From positions 1,984,001-2,048,000 of the forward strand of contig CAMRHE010000197.1 of NCBI GenBank assembly GCA_947044405.1: DNA of 64,000 nt, written 5' to 3'. Shown piece by piece: positions 11,608 to 24,160 of this stretch (position 1 is the first letter of the stretch; each line of letters begins with the position of its first letter). The notes beneath the pieces are model-generated. The model worked only from the letters and a program-made list of their open reading frames with translations. It was not told where the DNA came from and did no database searches. Source of the stretch: Leptodactylus fallax (Eukaryota > Chordata > Amphibia > Anura > Leptodactylidae). The translations under genes and the position numbers were made by a program.

Positions 11608-13656
11608 CCGTGATGGCGAACCTATGGCACGCGTGCCAGAGAGGGCACGCAGAGCCCTCTGAGTTGGCACGCGTGCCATCGCCATGATCGCTCACTAACC
11701 GGGAATCCGGTCTAGGATTCACGGTTAGTGAGCAATCGCTTCTTTCAGCTGTATGTGACAATGTACATACAGCTGAAAGCTGTCACTGTAGGCCGCGGTC
11801 CGCGGAGCCACGGCCTACACTGACTGCAGAGTGTGACCTCTGCCCCAACGCAGGCGCGATTACATCATTCATCAGCGCCTGTGAACAGAAGAAGGAGGAG
11901 GACGCTCTTCGTGGGACTGCAGCTCTTCATGGGACAAGGTAAGTAACATAAATTACTGTGTGGGGGGGACACTTAAGCATCTAATACTGTGTGTGTGTGT
12001 GTGGGGGGGACACTGAAGCATCTAGTATTGTGTGTGGGGGGGACACTGAAGCATCTAATACTGTGTGTGGGGGGGACACTGAAGCATCTAATACTGTGTG
12101 TGTGTGTGGGAGGCACTGAAGCATCTAATACTGTGTGTGTGGGGGGGGGGACACTGAAGCATCTAATACTGTGTGGGGGGGACACTGAAGCATCTAATAC
12201 TGTGTGTGTGTGGGGGGGACACACTGAAGAATCTAATACTGTGTACGGGGGATACTGAAGCATCTAATACTGTGTGGGGGGGACACTGAAGCATCTAATA
12301 CTGTGTGGGGGACACTGAAGCATCTAATACTGTGTGGGGGGACACTGAAGCATCTAATACTGTGTGGGGGATACTGAAGCATCTAATACTACTGTATGGG
12401 GGGACACTGAAGCATCTAATACTGTGTGGGGGGGACACTGAAGCATCTTATACTGTGTGGGAGACACTGAAGCATCTAATAATGTGTGGGGGACACTGAA
12501 GCATCTAAAACTGTGTGGGGGATACTGAAGCATCTAATACTGTGTGGGGGACACTGAAACATCTAATACTGTGTGGGGGACACTGAAGCATCTACTATTG
12601 TGTGTGGGACACTGAAGCATCTACTACTGTGTGAGGGATACTGAAGCATCTACTACTGTATGGGGTACACTGAAGCATCTAATACTGTGTGGGGGACACT
12701 GAAGCATCTAATACTGTGTGGGGGATACTGAAGCATCTAATACTGTGTGGGGGATACTGAAGCATCTAATACTACTGTATGGGGGGACACTGAAGCATCT
12801 AATACTGTGTGGGGGGGACACTGAAGCATCTTATACTGTGTGGGAGACACTGAAGCATCTAATAATGTGTGGGGGACACTGAAGCATCTAAAACTGTGTG
12901 GGGGATACTGAAGCATCTAATACTGTGTGGGGGACACTGAAACATCTAATACTGTGTGGGGGACACTGAAGCATCTACTATTGTGTGGGGGACACTGAAG
13001 CATCTACTACTGTGTGAGGGATACTGAAGCATCTACTACTGTATGGGGTACACTGAAGCATCTAATACTGTGTGGGGTACACTGAAGCATCTAATACTGT
13101 ATGGGGGACACTGAAGCATATACTACTGTGTGGGGGGACACACTGAAGCATCTAATACTGTGTAGGGGGAGGACACTTAAGCATCTAATACTGTGTGGAG
13201 GAGACGCTGAAGCATCTAATACTGTATGGGGGACACCGTGAAGCATAAACTACTGTGTGGGGCCCCACTGTGAAGCATATATTACTGTGTGGGGGCCCAC
13301 TGTGAAGCATAAACTACTGTGTTGGGGGGGGCTTATTGTGAAGCATATAATGTGGGTGGGGGCCCAAAGTGGAGCATATAATACTGTGTGGGGGCCTCTG
13401 TGGAGCATATAATACTGAGTGGGGGCCACTTCAGAGCACATTGTACTGTATGGGGCCCTTCACTATTTATATCACACGGTATCTGTTTGATAGCAGACAT
13501 GTGATATTATTACAGACTGTAATAACATTGCACGGTCACTATAAAATAGATTCTGGTTAATTTAAGGTTAAATTGCCGTTTTGGCACTTTGCGATAATTT
13601 AGTGGGTTTTGGGTTGCAGTTTGGGCACTCGGTCTCTAAAAGGTTCGCCATCACTG
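11608..13656. mobile_element. Non-autonomous hAT element with minisatellite core
   Basis: The ends are CCGTGATGGCGAACC (11608) and GGTTCGCCATCACTG (to 13656), near-perfect inverted repeats with one mismatch, of the CAGnGATGGCGAACC type typical of hAT. The 8-bp GTCTAGAC flanks both sides (11600-11607 and 13657-13664), the expected hAT TSD length. The inner L2 copy at 8670 shows the empty site. Subterminal regions hold palindromes (GGCACGCGTGCC near 11626). No transposase is present. The interior is a tandem array at about 11956-13456. Confidence 0.88.
11956..13456. repeat. Minisatellite, about 29-bp unit, about 50 copies
   Basis: The unit is close to ACTGTGTGGGGGACACTGA plus AGCATCTAAT, with variable G-runs and GT-runs. 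The last units drift to GGGCCCACTGTGAAGCAT. A block at 12361-12690 recurs almost unchanged at about 12744-13072, a higher-order shift of about 383 bp. Open frames across it, on both strands, are by-products of the repeat and not genes. Confidence 0.95.
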
Positions 13657-13664
13657 GTCTAGAC

Positions 13665-14017
13665 GCTACAGTGATGCCTCGGGTCTGTGCCGATCACTAC
13701 ATTGGCTGCCTATTCAATACAGAATACAATATAAACTTATCACCCTCATTCACAAAGCTCTACATAATGCTGCACCTCCCTACATTTCCTCCCTTATCTC
13801 TGTCTATCGCCCAACCCGTACTCTCCGTTCACTCAATGACCTAAGACTAACATCCTCTATTATCAGAACCTGCCATGCTTGTATACAAGACTATTCCTGA
13901 GTTGCACCACTTCTCTGGAATGCTCTATCCCGGACTATTAGATTAACCCCCAATTTCCACAGCTTCAAGCGTAAACTAAAGACATATCTTTTCAGACAGG
14001 CCTATCACAACTCCTAA
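13665..14017 (+). pseudogene. L2 ORF C-terminus, outer copy
   Basis: After the hAT insertion the outer L2 frame resumes, matching the inner copy at 8680-9028 nearly base for base. It carries LHWLPIQYRIQYK, PLLWNALSR and KLKTYLFRQAYHNS and stops at TAA 14015-14017. A stop near 13900 (TATTCCTGA) breaks the frame. The following bases to 14280 are L2 3' UTR, interrupted there by the Tc1 element. Confidence 0.8.
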
Positions 14018-14280
14018 TGTAAACCCTTCCGTAGTTAGAAGCCCTAAAACATACCCTCCTCTGTTGATGCCCCAACATTACCTCACAGGATATGATGCCA
14101 TATTAGACTAACTTTATTTGTCCAGGCACCATCTGCACGTTAAAGGACACGACTGGTGACTGCTCATACAGCTTTATATATGTGTAATGACAATAACCTC
14201 TATCACAAAATTGTCTGACCATTGTACAAGCAATGCTATGTCTGTTACCGCCCCTGCTACCTCTTGTGTCACCCCCTCTA

Positions 14281-15910
<1,630 letters not shown>

Positions 15911-16059
15911 TACCTCATAGATTGTAAACTCTTGCGAGCAGGGCCCTAAGTCCCAGTGAGTGAATTGAATATTTCTTTGTAATGTATCTTTTTTGTCAGT
16001 AATTGAACCCTACAAATTGTACAGTGCAGTGGAATATGTTGGCGGTATATAAATAAAAT

Positions 16060-16095
<36 letters not shown>

Positions 16096-16270
16096 GATTT
16101 GGGTTTTCATTACCTGCAATCCATATTAAACATTTACAGAAATAAAACACATGAAATAGAATACTCTGTGTGTAAAGAATCTAGAAAATATAGGAGGTCA
16201 CTTTTTTAATTTAATTACTGAAAGAAATAAATGTTTCAAAGATATTCTAATTTATTGAGATCCATCTGTA

Positions 16271-16876
16271 TAATAGGTGGAAACCCAGGGGAGGTGAGAA
16301 AAATAGCCGGCTTCTATAATTCTGTAGTACTCTTGCAATGTTTGTCTTTTTTTCCCACTATCAATGTATTGGAATTATTTTAGCTGCATCAAGCCTTCTT
16401 TGCTCTAGCCTGCTCTGTCATAAAATGAAACTAATTTCACTCAACTTTTGGAAATTTTGGATCAAAACCAGTTTGTTCATTTCTAATTGTCACCACAGCA
16501 ATGTCAGAAAAACCAACCCCTCTGTATTAAGTGAACGGCCCAATTGCATCTGACTTTCCCAGTCGGGGAGCTAATCGGAGCTGTGGGAGATATCTATATT
16601 GATGGTCACTAATCCGTTGCAACATTAGACACTCCTCAAAGGCTTTTTTCATAAAGACAACAATTTATAACCAGGAAGCTGCTTGTTTAGCTGACTTGCT
16701 GCATTCAGCACAATGTCGTAAAATTTAGAAATACATAACTCTCCTCACAGTGCAATTCTTTTATAGAAATTGCCCCAATAACTGAATAATGAAATGCATA
16801 GGTATAGAACTGCAGAGGGATCGGAGAGGTTCTGAGCTGCTGTGACTGGGGTTCACGTATGCACTTTTTGTTTAGA
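16271..16876. other. Unrecognised sequence
   Basis: This is A/T-rich DNA between the nested stack and the palindromic element. I see no gene, repeat or structure that I can name. Confidence 0.5.
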
Positions 16877-17020
16877 TGCTACCGTTAAAGTGCAGAAATC
16901 AGTTAATCTGCAGATTAACTAGGTAATATGCAGATTCACTAGGGCGATCTGTTAAAGTGCGGAAAACTGGAAAAAAAAAAAAAAATGGATTGGGGACAGT
17001 ATAGGAAAAGGTTGAAAATG

Positions 17021-17067
17021 GTTTGCTTTCAAAACCCATTCAACTTGAATGGGTTTTGAAAGCAAAC
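17021..17067. repeat. Perfect palindrome, 23-bp arms
   Basis: The arm GTTTGCTTTCAAAACCCATT continues to CAA at 17043, one central C follows, and then the exact reverse complement runs to 17067. Such near-spacerless palindromes extrude easily and are often unstable. Confidence 0.9.
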
Positions 17068-17255
17068 AGGTGGGTGTGTGCGCGCGCTTACACCCTCTGC
17101 GCTACGAAAAGCAGTTTTTTTTTTTTTACCGGAAACAAAGTCCTTCGTGTCCGAAAAAAAAAAAAAGAAAAGCCAGCTGCTTTGTGGCGTAGAGGGTGTA
17201 AGCGCACGCACACACACACCCGCCCGTTCGCTTTCTGCTGGCGAAAGAAGACTGT

Positions 17256-17702
17256 TTAAAGAGGACCTTTCACGTCCTCATGTATATGCGGTTTTACATA
17301 CCGCTAGAAAGCCCTGACTATGCTCGTCCATAACGCTGTACTGGGGGGGCGTTCCTCACAGCTCAGCATCATCACTGGGCGGTAAGGAACTCCCCCCTCT
17401 CTCTGAGCCGAGTACTATCAGAGGGGGCGTTCCTTACAGCCCAGCGATGATGCTGAGCTGTAAGGAACGCCCCCCCAGTACAAGTCTATGGACGGGTACT
17501 GTCAGGGAGGGCGTTCCTCACAGCAAAGCTAGATTGTCAGGAACGCCCTTCTCACAGTGAACGGTGAAATTTAGATCCCTGATATCTCCAGCCCTGGGGC
17601 ATATAACGGGAAATCCGGCAGTGCGCTGAATTCAGCGCGCTGTTAGCTTTCTAGCGGTATGTAAAACCGCATATACATGAGGACGTGAAAGGTCCTCTTT
17701 AA
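17256..17702. mobile_element. MITE with TTAA target site (T2/Kolobok-like)
   Basis: TTAA at 17256-17259 and 17699-17702 brackets long inverted repeats: AGAGGACCTTTCACGTCCTC at the left is mirrored at the right, and the arms run through ATGTATATGCGGTTTTACAT to CGCTAGAAAGC. The centre holds a second inverted repeat with GGGGGGCGTTCCT arms. The start TTAAAGAGG resembles the TTAAAGGRR ends of Xenopus T2 MITEs, hence the tentative assignment. A related element lies at 33838-34253. Confidence 0.75.
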
Positions 17703-18102
17703 CAGTGGAGGAAGAAGAGGGGGGACGGAGTATCGACAGCAGGACTACCAAAGAAACAAACTTCCGAACTTTAACAATCCACAAGCTGTGAATGTGCACA
17801 TTACCTAGCTAAAGTGCGGAAAACTCCTGATTCCGCGCTTTAACGGAGCAAATCACTGATTTCGCACTTTAATGGTAACATATATATAAAACCTTTTAAT
17901 CAATGCATAAAAATTGTTATATTTTAGACAACACAATTTAGTTTTTAGTGATAACCCCATCTTTGCAATTACTGTTTTCCCAGGTCGGGTAGTAAATCCC
18001 AAAGTTAAGCCAATATTATCCCAAAATTAAGCCAGTATTGGCCTTTAAAGATTTAGATTTTTGATTAACTGTTTCTCAGAGTATTCATTTTATTTTATTT
18101 TG

Positions 18103-18318
18103 CTTATCTATATAGTGCCATCATATTGCACATAATTTTACACATGTTGATGTCACTGTCTCATACAGGGCTCACAATTTACATTCCCTATCAGTACGTT
18201 TTTGTACTGTGGGAGGAAACCGGAGTACCTGAAGGAAACCCATGCAAGCACAGGGAGAACATACAAACTCCTTGCAGATGTTGCAGGGCTACAGTGCTAA
18301 CCACTGAGCCACTGCCCG
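18103..18318 (-). mobile_element. tRNA-derived SINE (V-SINE-like) with L2-type tail
   Basis: On the minus strand it begins GGGCAGTGGCTCAGTGGTTA, resembling a tRNA A box. It runs through AGTTTGTATGTTCTCCCTGT and GGTTTCCTTCAGGTACTCCG, a highly conserved SINE body. It ends with a segment like the L2 3' tail (GGCACTATATAGATAAGC). The B-box region is deleted here. Sharing a tail with the L2 copies in this window suggests it used L2 machinery. Confidence 0.65.
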
Positions 18319-19543
18319 AGTATTCATAACATCAGCTCTTCTCTGATACCTTAATTGTTTTAAAAGATAAAGATCCACCTGCGGTTAACTGCATTTAAAT
18401 GTTTTTTCTTTTCTTCCGTTTTTTTTTTCTCTCTTCTCCTTTCTGCATTTCCACTCTGAAAGGGCAGGTGGTTCGTTCACATAGGATTAGATAACTGTTC
18501 AGTATATATGTAGATTAGGTGGGAGATTATATTTATGTGATATATTGTCTTTTTGTAAATTTGTAATAAAACAAAACATTATGTTTTCGTAGAGTAATCA
18601 TTATGAATTCATGCAATAAATATATTGTGAATATTGAGATTTACTTCCAGTAACATACAGTGCACGAAAAATGTCCTAGATTTTATCTATGTATTTTGAT
18701 AAAATGGCTGTCACTGAATATTAATTTGGGGTCTTGCACTTGGCTTGCATATAGAATGTAGCAGCTGATTGGTCAGACATGTCACCTGATATACTCCGCT
18801 GAAGCTGATTGGTCAGGCTCGCTCCAGATCCAGATTTCAGACTTAGACATAAACAAAACCTTCAGATTTCTTGAATGTCCATAAAGTCATGTATCATAAA
18901 CTAATAAAGATTTCAACCCCCCAAAATAGCAACAGCCTTTATTTTAACTTTATGTTACTTGTTAAAAGGATAAGACATAATAATTTCCTGTGCCTGCAAT
19001 GTAGGTATTAAATGAAATGACTACAAAAATGAACTGTGTGGCAGTATCATACAGTTTGTATAAAGGTTCTGTATTACTAAATAACAATCTTTGTGCAAAA
19101 TTAAATACTTTTTTTAATTGGTTTGTTATATATAATTTCCATTTTAAGTTTAAATACTATCTGGACATTTTTTCTTTAATCTTGGGCCAAATGGCAACTC
19201 AAAACTATGCACACATTATATTGTACTTGAGAATGTCATTTTTATTTCTAAATTATGCTCTGTGTGTGTATATGGCCAAATACAATAAAACTGTGACAAG
19301 TGAAAAATGTAAGGAAAATATGGTTATTTCAACTACAAATAAATCACATTCATCTGCAGACAGTAAAAGACCGGTAAACCTACAGTTTAGCCCCAAAACA
19401 CAGAAAACCAAAACCAAGCAAAATCAGTTTGTCTGGTTGAAAATTCCAGTGAATATCATGAATACAAAAATATACTGTACATTTCTACATTTTGTCTTAT
19501 TGTTAATGTATTTAACATGAACTAGTACTTAGTAGAAAGCTCT
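18319..19543. other. Unrecognised A/T-rich sequence
   Basis: Two copies of AGCTGATTGGTCAG near 18770 and 18802 are the only repeat noted. A 167-codon open frame at 19017-19520 is A/T-rich with no family motif, and I do not call it a gene. Confidence 0.5.
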
Positions 19544-20560
19544 TTAACCCCTTCCTGCCTGTGATATTTTTTGATTTTCGTTTTTGACTCCCTGTCTTCC
19601 AAACCCCGTTTGACATGTCAGCTGTATTCTATGTTTCAGTACAATTCCGGGATACCTTTATATAGTTTTATTCACATTTTAACACCTTAACAAAAATCTA
19701 AAACTTTGCCATATTCTGACACCCATAACTTTTTTATATTTCCATGTACGGGGATGCATAGGTTGTCTTTTTTGCGGGACCAGGTGTACTTTTTATTCAT
19801 ACAATTTTGTGAAATGTCTATTGCTTTGATCACTTTTTATTCAAATTTTTATCAGAGATGAAACAGAGAAAAAACTGCGGTTTGGCACTTTTGATTTTTC
19901 TTTCCCACTACAGTGTTTGGCGTATGGAAAAAATATTTTTAAAGAAGTTTGTAGACTGGGTGTTTTTGGACACAGGGATACCTAATGTGTATGTGTTTCA
20001 GAGCATTTTTTTTTTTAGTTTTATATGTATTCTAGGGAAAGGGGGGTGATTTGAACTTCTAGGTTTTTTTTTTATATCTTTTTTTTTAAAATTATTACTA
20101 TTTTATTAGTCACCCACCTAGGGGGTTTGAACCTGCAATTGTTTGATTGCAAGTCCCATAGACTGCAACTGTATTGCAATCTATGGGATTTTTGCTATGT
20201 TACTATTGAGACTATTAATAGACCAGCCAAAATAGTAATATCCCTACTGCAGTCATGGAAGCCTTCAGAAGGCTCCAGGCTGCCATGGGAACAGGTTGGC
20301 TCCTCAACCTCCCGCCGTTTGGGAGCTTGCGTGCAACGAGAAAGGTATGGGGGCAATTTTTTTTACTTTGGGGGGGTGGAACCTGGCCTGCAATGTCCAC
20401 GATGAGAGTGGACTCTGCTCATGTACATTAGCTCTGAGTCTCCGCTGTACATTACAGTGGAGACCTGGTAGCTATGGCGGCCGCGCTGCAGCAGAGTGGC
20501 CACCATCTTTAAAGACCCGGCATCTGCCGTACTATTATGGAGGATGTTGGGAGGGTTTAA
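19544..20560. mobile_element. TTAA-flanked (piggyBac-like) element, copy B
   Basis: This copy is oriented opposite to copy A. It starts TTTAACCCCTTCCTGCC and ends GGGAGGGTTTAA. It shares the internal phrases of copy C such as the Phe-rich GTGTTTTTGGACACAGGGAT stretch near 19960 and the AGCAGAGTGGCCACCATC stretch near the right end. It has no coding content. Confidence 0.6.
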
Positions 20561-22606
20561 GGCCAGGGCCCCACATTGTAAAAAAAGACTGTGTTTTACA
20601 ATACCTACAAAGTGAATAGGATTCTGACTAATCCTATCCACATATTGCAGAAAAAAACCCAGCAGAGAAAATGCTGTGATTTCAAAATCACTTGCGTTTT
20701 TGTAAATAGCAGAATGTCAATTATACCTACGCTGGCATGTTCCGTATAGCTATAATAGAGCTTGCTTTGTCACATGACATCATGGTCGACATCACATCAG
20801 TGTCCATGGAAGGATTGGCATGGCAGGGGATGCAACAGACTGGCAATGAGGAATTGGAGCAAAATTGATAAGCTAAGCATATTGTATATCAGCCATTACT
20901 TTAAAACAAGCAACAGAAAAGAAGCATTAATTACGTTGTAACAATGGAATCTAGGCAATATGTAGAATAAATAGTCAGTTTCTGAAGTTTTTTTTTGGAA
21001 GCAGGAGCAATGGGCAAGTGCATGATGCGGTAAGTTCCAGAGGGGATCAGGGAGAGGATTGTGGACATCGCATATCTGGAATCTTCAAAGTCATGGGATA
21101 CTGTACCACATAAAAAGTTGGTACATTAAAATGAGAATACTGGAACTAGGGGAAAATACGTGTAACTGGGGTTAACATCTGGCTCACCAGATAGGAAGGT
21201 GTAATATCACAGTCACTGGTAAGTATTCCACCAGGAGGAAAGATAAATCAAAAGGTCATAAACAAATAACAAAATCACAAAGTATATACCCCTAAAATGT
21301 AGCCTTTAATAAATTATCATAAAAAGTATCTATGCAATAATCAAAGTCAACAACCAAGTCTACCACCATAAGTGATCTAAAATACTGGAATAATACTCCA
21401 AATCTTGATATGTTTTCCTTTCATCAGTTTCCATCAGGATATCACAGTAATCCAGTAATTAAAAATGCAATAATACCAACATCATAAATAGCTACAAATT
21501 ATCCAAAGTAAGATATAGGATAGGAGGATATAGGGTTAGTCAAGGAGGATGTATTGTAACCAAAACAGAAAAAAACTGTATAAGCCAGGTGAGATAGAAA
21601 ACAAAACTTCAGAGATATGCCACAATATAATGATAAAGTATTCTCAATAGTATATAAAAGACTTAGGAATGCATGAAAAATCAATGAAGATGCAAGAGGA
21701 GAAATACAAATATCACCTAAAGGAGTATATTATACAACCGTTGTACTTGAATTGGCCATATATATCCCTCAAAAAGCATACAATGATGTCACCAATCAGA
21801 TATACATAACTGTTAAGCAATATCCAAACTGCCAGAGGTAAGGCTGAAAATGCCTTACCTTTTTTCTAGGTGGTATAAAACTGGAGATAGAGCTATTTGA
21901 AGTGACTATCCTCTCCTTTGGAAAATGCTTCAGCTCTACATGCTGCATTGTGTATGGATCTACAGAGTCTTGCTGGCAATGCTTAGTCAAAACATTGCTA
22001 ACATGAACTTTGATGCCTGTGTTCTATTAAAAGGACATTTGATAGTTTGTTAAAGTATATTACAAAAATGTTCATCACATGCCACCTGACACAATAGCAA
22101 AAAAAATAAAATGGGAGTTAAACTTCAAGTTATAGTAGTATCTTCCATGTGATGCCAGTGTCCTGCATGTATCCGGGTAAATGACACATTCCCCAATCGC
22201 ATCATAAGGCTGAGGGAAAATCACTCAGTACCCCCACAGCATAACATTATCCACACATCAGTTATCCCCGTGGATAAAGGTCTATGACATAATAATATGA
22301 ATAAAGAGAATATGTTCATTTAAAAGATGGCACAATAGGAAAACCTATAATTATCCCTAGGGCAAAACCACTGTGCATACAAAAATGACAGAACCCGTCT
22401 TCACCTATAGCAAGCCACCTTTCCCAAGTCCTAATATTGTCTCTTGGTACTCAGGTACCGCCAGGACTTCTAGTAATGGCAAATGGAATGCAAAATGTAC
22501 CCCATTTCTATACACTATGGAAAAATTACAATGATGGAGCAAAAATGTAGGTTACTAGCACTGCAGGATGGAGTGTGTGATGAGGCCTCACTCCCACCCT
22601 AAATGC
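20561..22606. other. Unrecognised sequence next to the PLE
   Basis: No gene or element is recognised with confidence. The part next to 22607 may be the 3' flank of the minus-strand PLE at 31371-33010, because the Tc1 element that separates them entered at a TA right after the PLE stop codon. This is inference only. Confidence 0.4.
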
Positions 22607-22795
22607 TACAGAGGGGAAAAAAAGTATTTAGTCAGCCACCAATTGTGCAAGTTCTCCCACTTAAAAAGATGAGACCTCAGCTATGAGAGACAAAATGAGA
22701 AAACAAATCCAGAAAATCACATTGTCTGATTATTTAAGAATTTATTTGCAAATTATGGTGGAAAATAAGTATTTGGTCAATAACACAAGTTCATC

Positions 22796-23803
22796 TCAAT
22801 ACTTTGTTATATATCCTTTGTTGGCAATGACAGAGGTCAAACGTTTTCTGTAAGTCTTCACAAGGTTGGCACACACTGTTGCTGGTATGTTGGCCCATTC
22901 CTCCATGCAGATCTCCTCTAGAGCAGTGATGTTTTGGGGCTGTCGCTGGGCAACATGGACTTTCAACTCCCTCCAAAGGTTTTCTATGGGGTTGATATCT
23001 GGACACTGGCTAGGCCACTCCAGGACCTTGAAATGCTTCTTATGAAGCCACTCCTTCGTTGCCCTGGCGGTGTGCTTGGGATCATTGTCATGCTGAAAGA
23101 CCCAGCCATGTTTCATCTTCAATGCCCTTACTGATGGAAGGAGGTTTGCACTCAAAATCTCACGATACATGGCCCCATTCATTCTTTCATGTACACGGAT
23201 CAGTCGTCCTGGTCCCTTTGCAGAGAAACAGCCCCAAAGCATGATGTTGCTACCCCCATGCTTCACAGTAGGTATGGTATTCTTTGGATGCAACTCAGCA
23301 TTAACTCTCCTCCAAACATGACGAGTTGTGTTTCTACCAAATAGTTCTACTTTGGTTTCATCTGACCATATGACATTCTCCCTTAACTCTTCTGGAACAT
23401 CCAAATGCTCTCTAGCAAACTTCAGATGGGCTCGGTTATGTACTGGCTTAAGCAGGGGGACACCTCTGGCACTGCAGGATCTGAGTCCCTGGCAGCAAAG
23501 TGTGTTACTGACGGTAGTCCCAGCTTTCTGCAGGTCATTCACTAGGTCTCGCCATGTGATTCTGGGATTTTTGCTCATCGTTCTTGTGATCATTTTGACC
23601 CCACGGGGTGAGATCTTGCGTGGAGCACCTGATCGAGGGAGATTATCAGTGGTCTTGTATGTCTTCCATTTTCTAATTATTGCTCCCACAGTTGATTTCT
23701 TCACACCAAGCTGCTTGCCTATTGCAGATTCAGTCTTCCCAGCCTGGTACATGTCTACAATTTTGTTTCTGGTGTCCTTCCACAGCTCTTTGGTCTTCAC
23801 CAT
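22796..23803 (-). CDS. Tc1-family transposase, uninterrupted frame
   Basis: This 335-residue frame begins [18 protein letters not shown], the usual start of this Tc1 family. An upstream in-frame ATG at 23876-23878 adds 25 residues unlike the family, so I chose the later one. The N-terminal half has paired-like helix-turn-helix motifs ([23 protein letters not shown]-box-like [11 protein letters not shown]). The C-terminal half has the DDE triad: Asp in [14 protein letters not shown], Asp in [14 protein letters not shown], Glu in [11 protein letters not shown]. It ends NKGYITKY. Copy 2 has five extra residues (between KAGT and TVSNT) that are deleted here in the second DNA-binding region. The enzyme would cut and paste its element at TA sites. 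Activity is doubtful because of that deletion and because the right terminal repeat is split. Confidence 0.9.
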   Translation of the reverse strand: MVKTKELWKDTRNKIVDMYQAGKTESAIGKQLGVKKSTVGAIIRKWKTYKTTDNLPRSGAPRKISPRGVKMITRTMSKNPRITWRDLVNDLQKAGTTVSNTLCCQGLRSCSARGVPLLKPVHNRAHLKFAREHLDVPEELRENVIWSDETKVELFGRNTTRHVWRRVNAELHPKNTIPTVKHGGSNIMLWGCFSAKGPGRLIRVHERMNGAMYREILSANLLPSVRALKMKHGWVFQHDNDPKHTARATKEWLHKKHFKVLEWPSQCPDINPIENLWRELKVHVAQRQPQNITALEEICMEEWANIPATVCANLVKTYRKRLTSVIANKGYITKY

Positions 23804-24160
23804 AGTGGAGTTTGGAGTGTGACTGTTTGAGGTTGTGGACAGGTGTCTTGTCTGATAACAATTTGAAACAGGTGCCATTACTACAGGTAATGAGTGGAGG
23901 ACAGAGGAGCCTCTTAAAGAAGAAGTTACAGGTCTGTGAGAGCCAGAAATCTTGCTTGTTTGTAGGTGACCAAATACTTATTTTCCACCATAATTGCAAA
24001 TAAATTCTTAAAAAAATCAGACAATGTGATTTTCTAGATATGTTTTCTCATTTTGTCTCTCATAGTTGAGGTCTACCTATGATGTCAATCACAGGCCTCT
24101 CTCATCTTTTTAAGTGGGAGAACTTGCACAATTGGTGGCTGACTAAATACTTTTTTCCCC

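Larger units (their letters stand above)
16879..17879. mobile_element. Palindromic (foldback-type) non-autonomous element
   Basis: The ends are imperfect inverted repeats: CTACCGTTAAAGTGCAGAAA at 16879 and, reversed, TTACCATTAAAGTGCGAAAT at 17879. The repeats extend inward over about 100 bp with more TTAAAGTGCGGAAAAC-type blocks. Inside are a perfect 23-bp-arm palindrome (17021-17067), an inverted pair around two homopolymer runs (GCTTACACCCTCTGCGCTAC near 17088 against GTAGAGGGTGTAAGC near 17190), and a TTAA-inserted MITE (17256-17702). There is no coding sequence. The superfamily is not determined, and I could not read a clear TSD. Confidence 0.6.

Noticed and set aside
11989..12263. Open reading frames on both strands rich in Gly-Gly-Thr-Leu or Pro-Pro-Thr-His
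   Set aside because: They are products of the 29-bp minisatellite, where a unit near a multiple of 3 keeps frames open.
11956..13456. Possible CRISPR-like array
   Set aside because: Units are contiguous without unique spacers, they lie inside a hAT element, and the DNA is vertebrate.
19017..19520. 167-codon open frame
   Set aside because: A/T-rich, no domain or motif, no splice or repeat context. An open frame of this length can arise by chance here.
21405..21440. CTGATGA on the minus strand, as a possible hammerhead
   Set aside because: No stem II or GAAA follows at the right spacing, and stems I and III are missing.
23328..23822. 164-codon plus-strand frame over the Tc1
   Set aside because: It is the antisense shadow of the transposase, and the same shadow appears in the second Tc1 copy.
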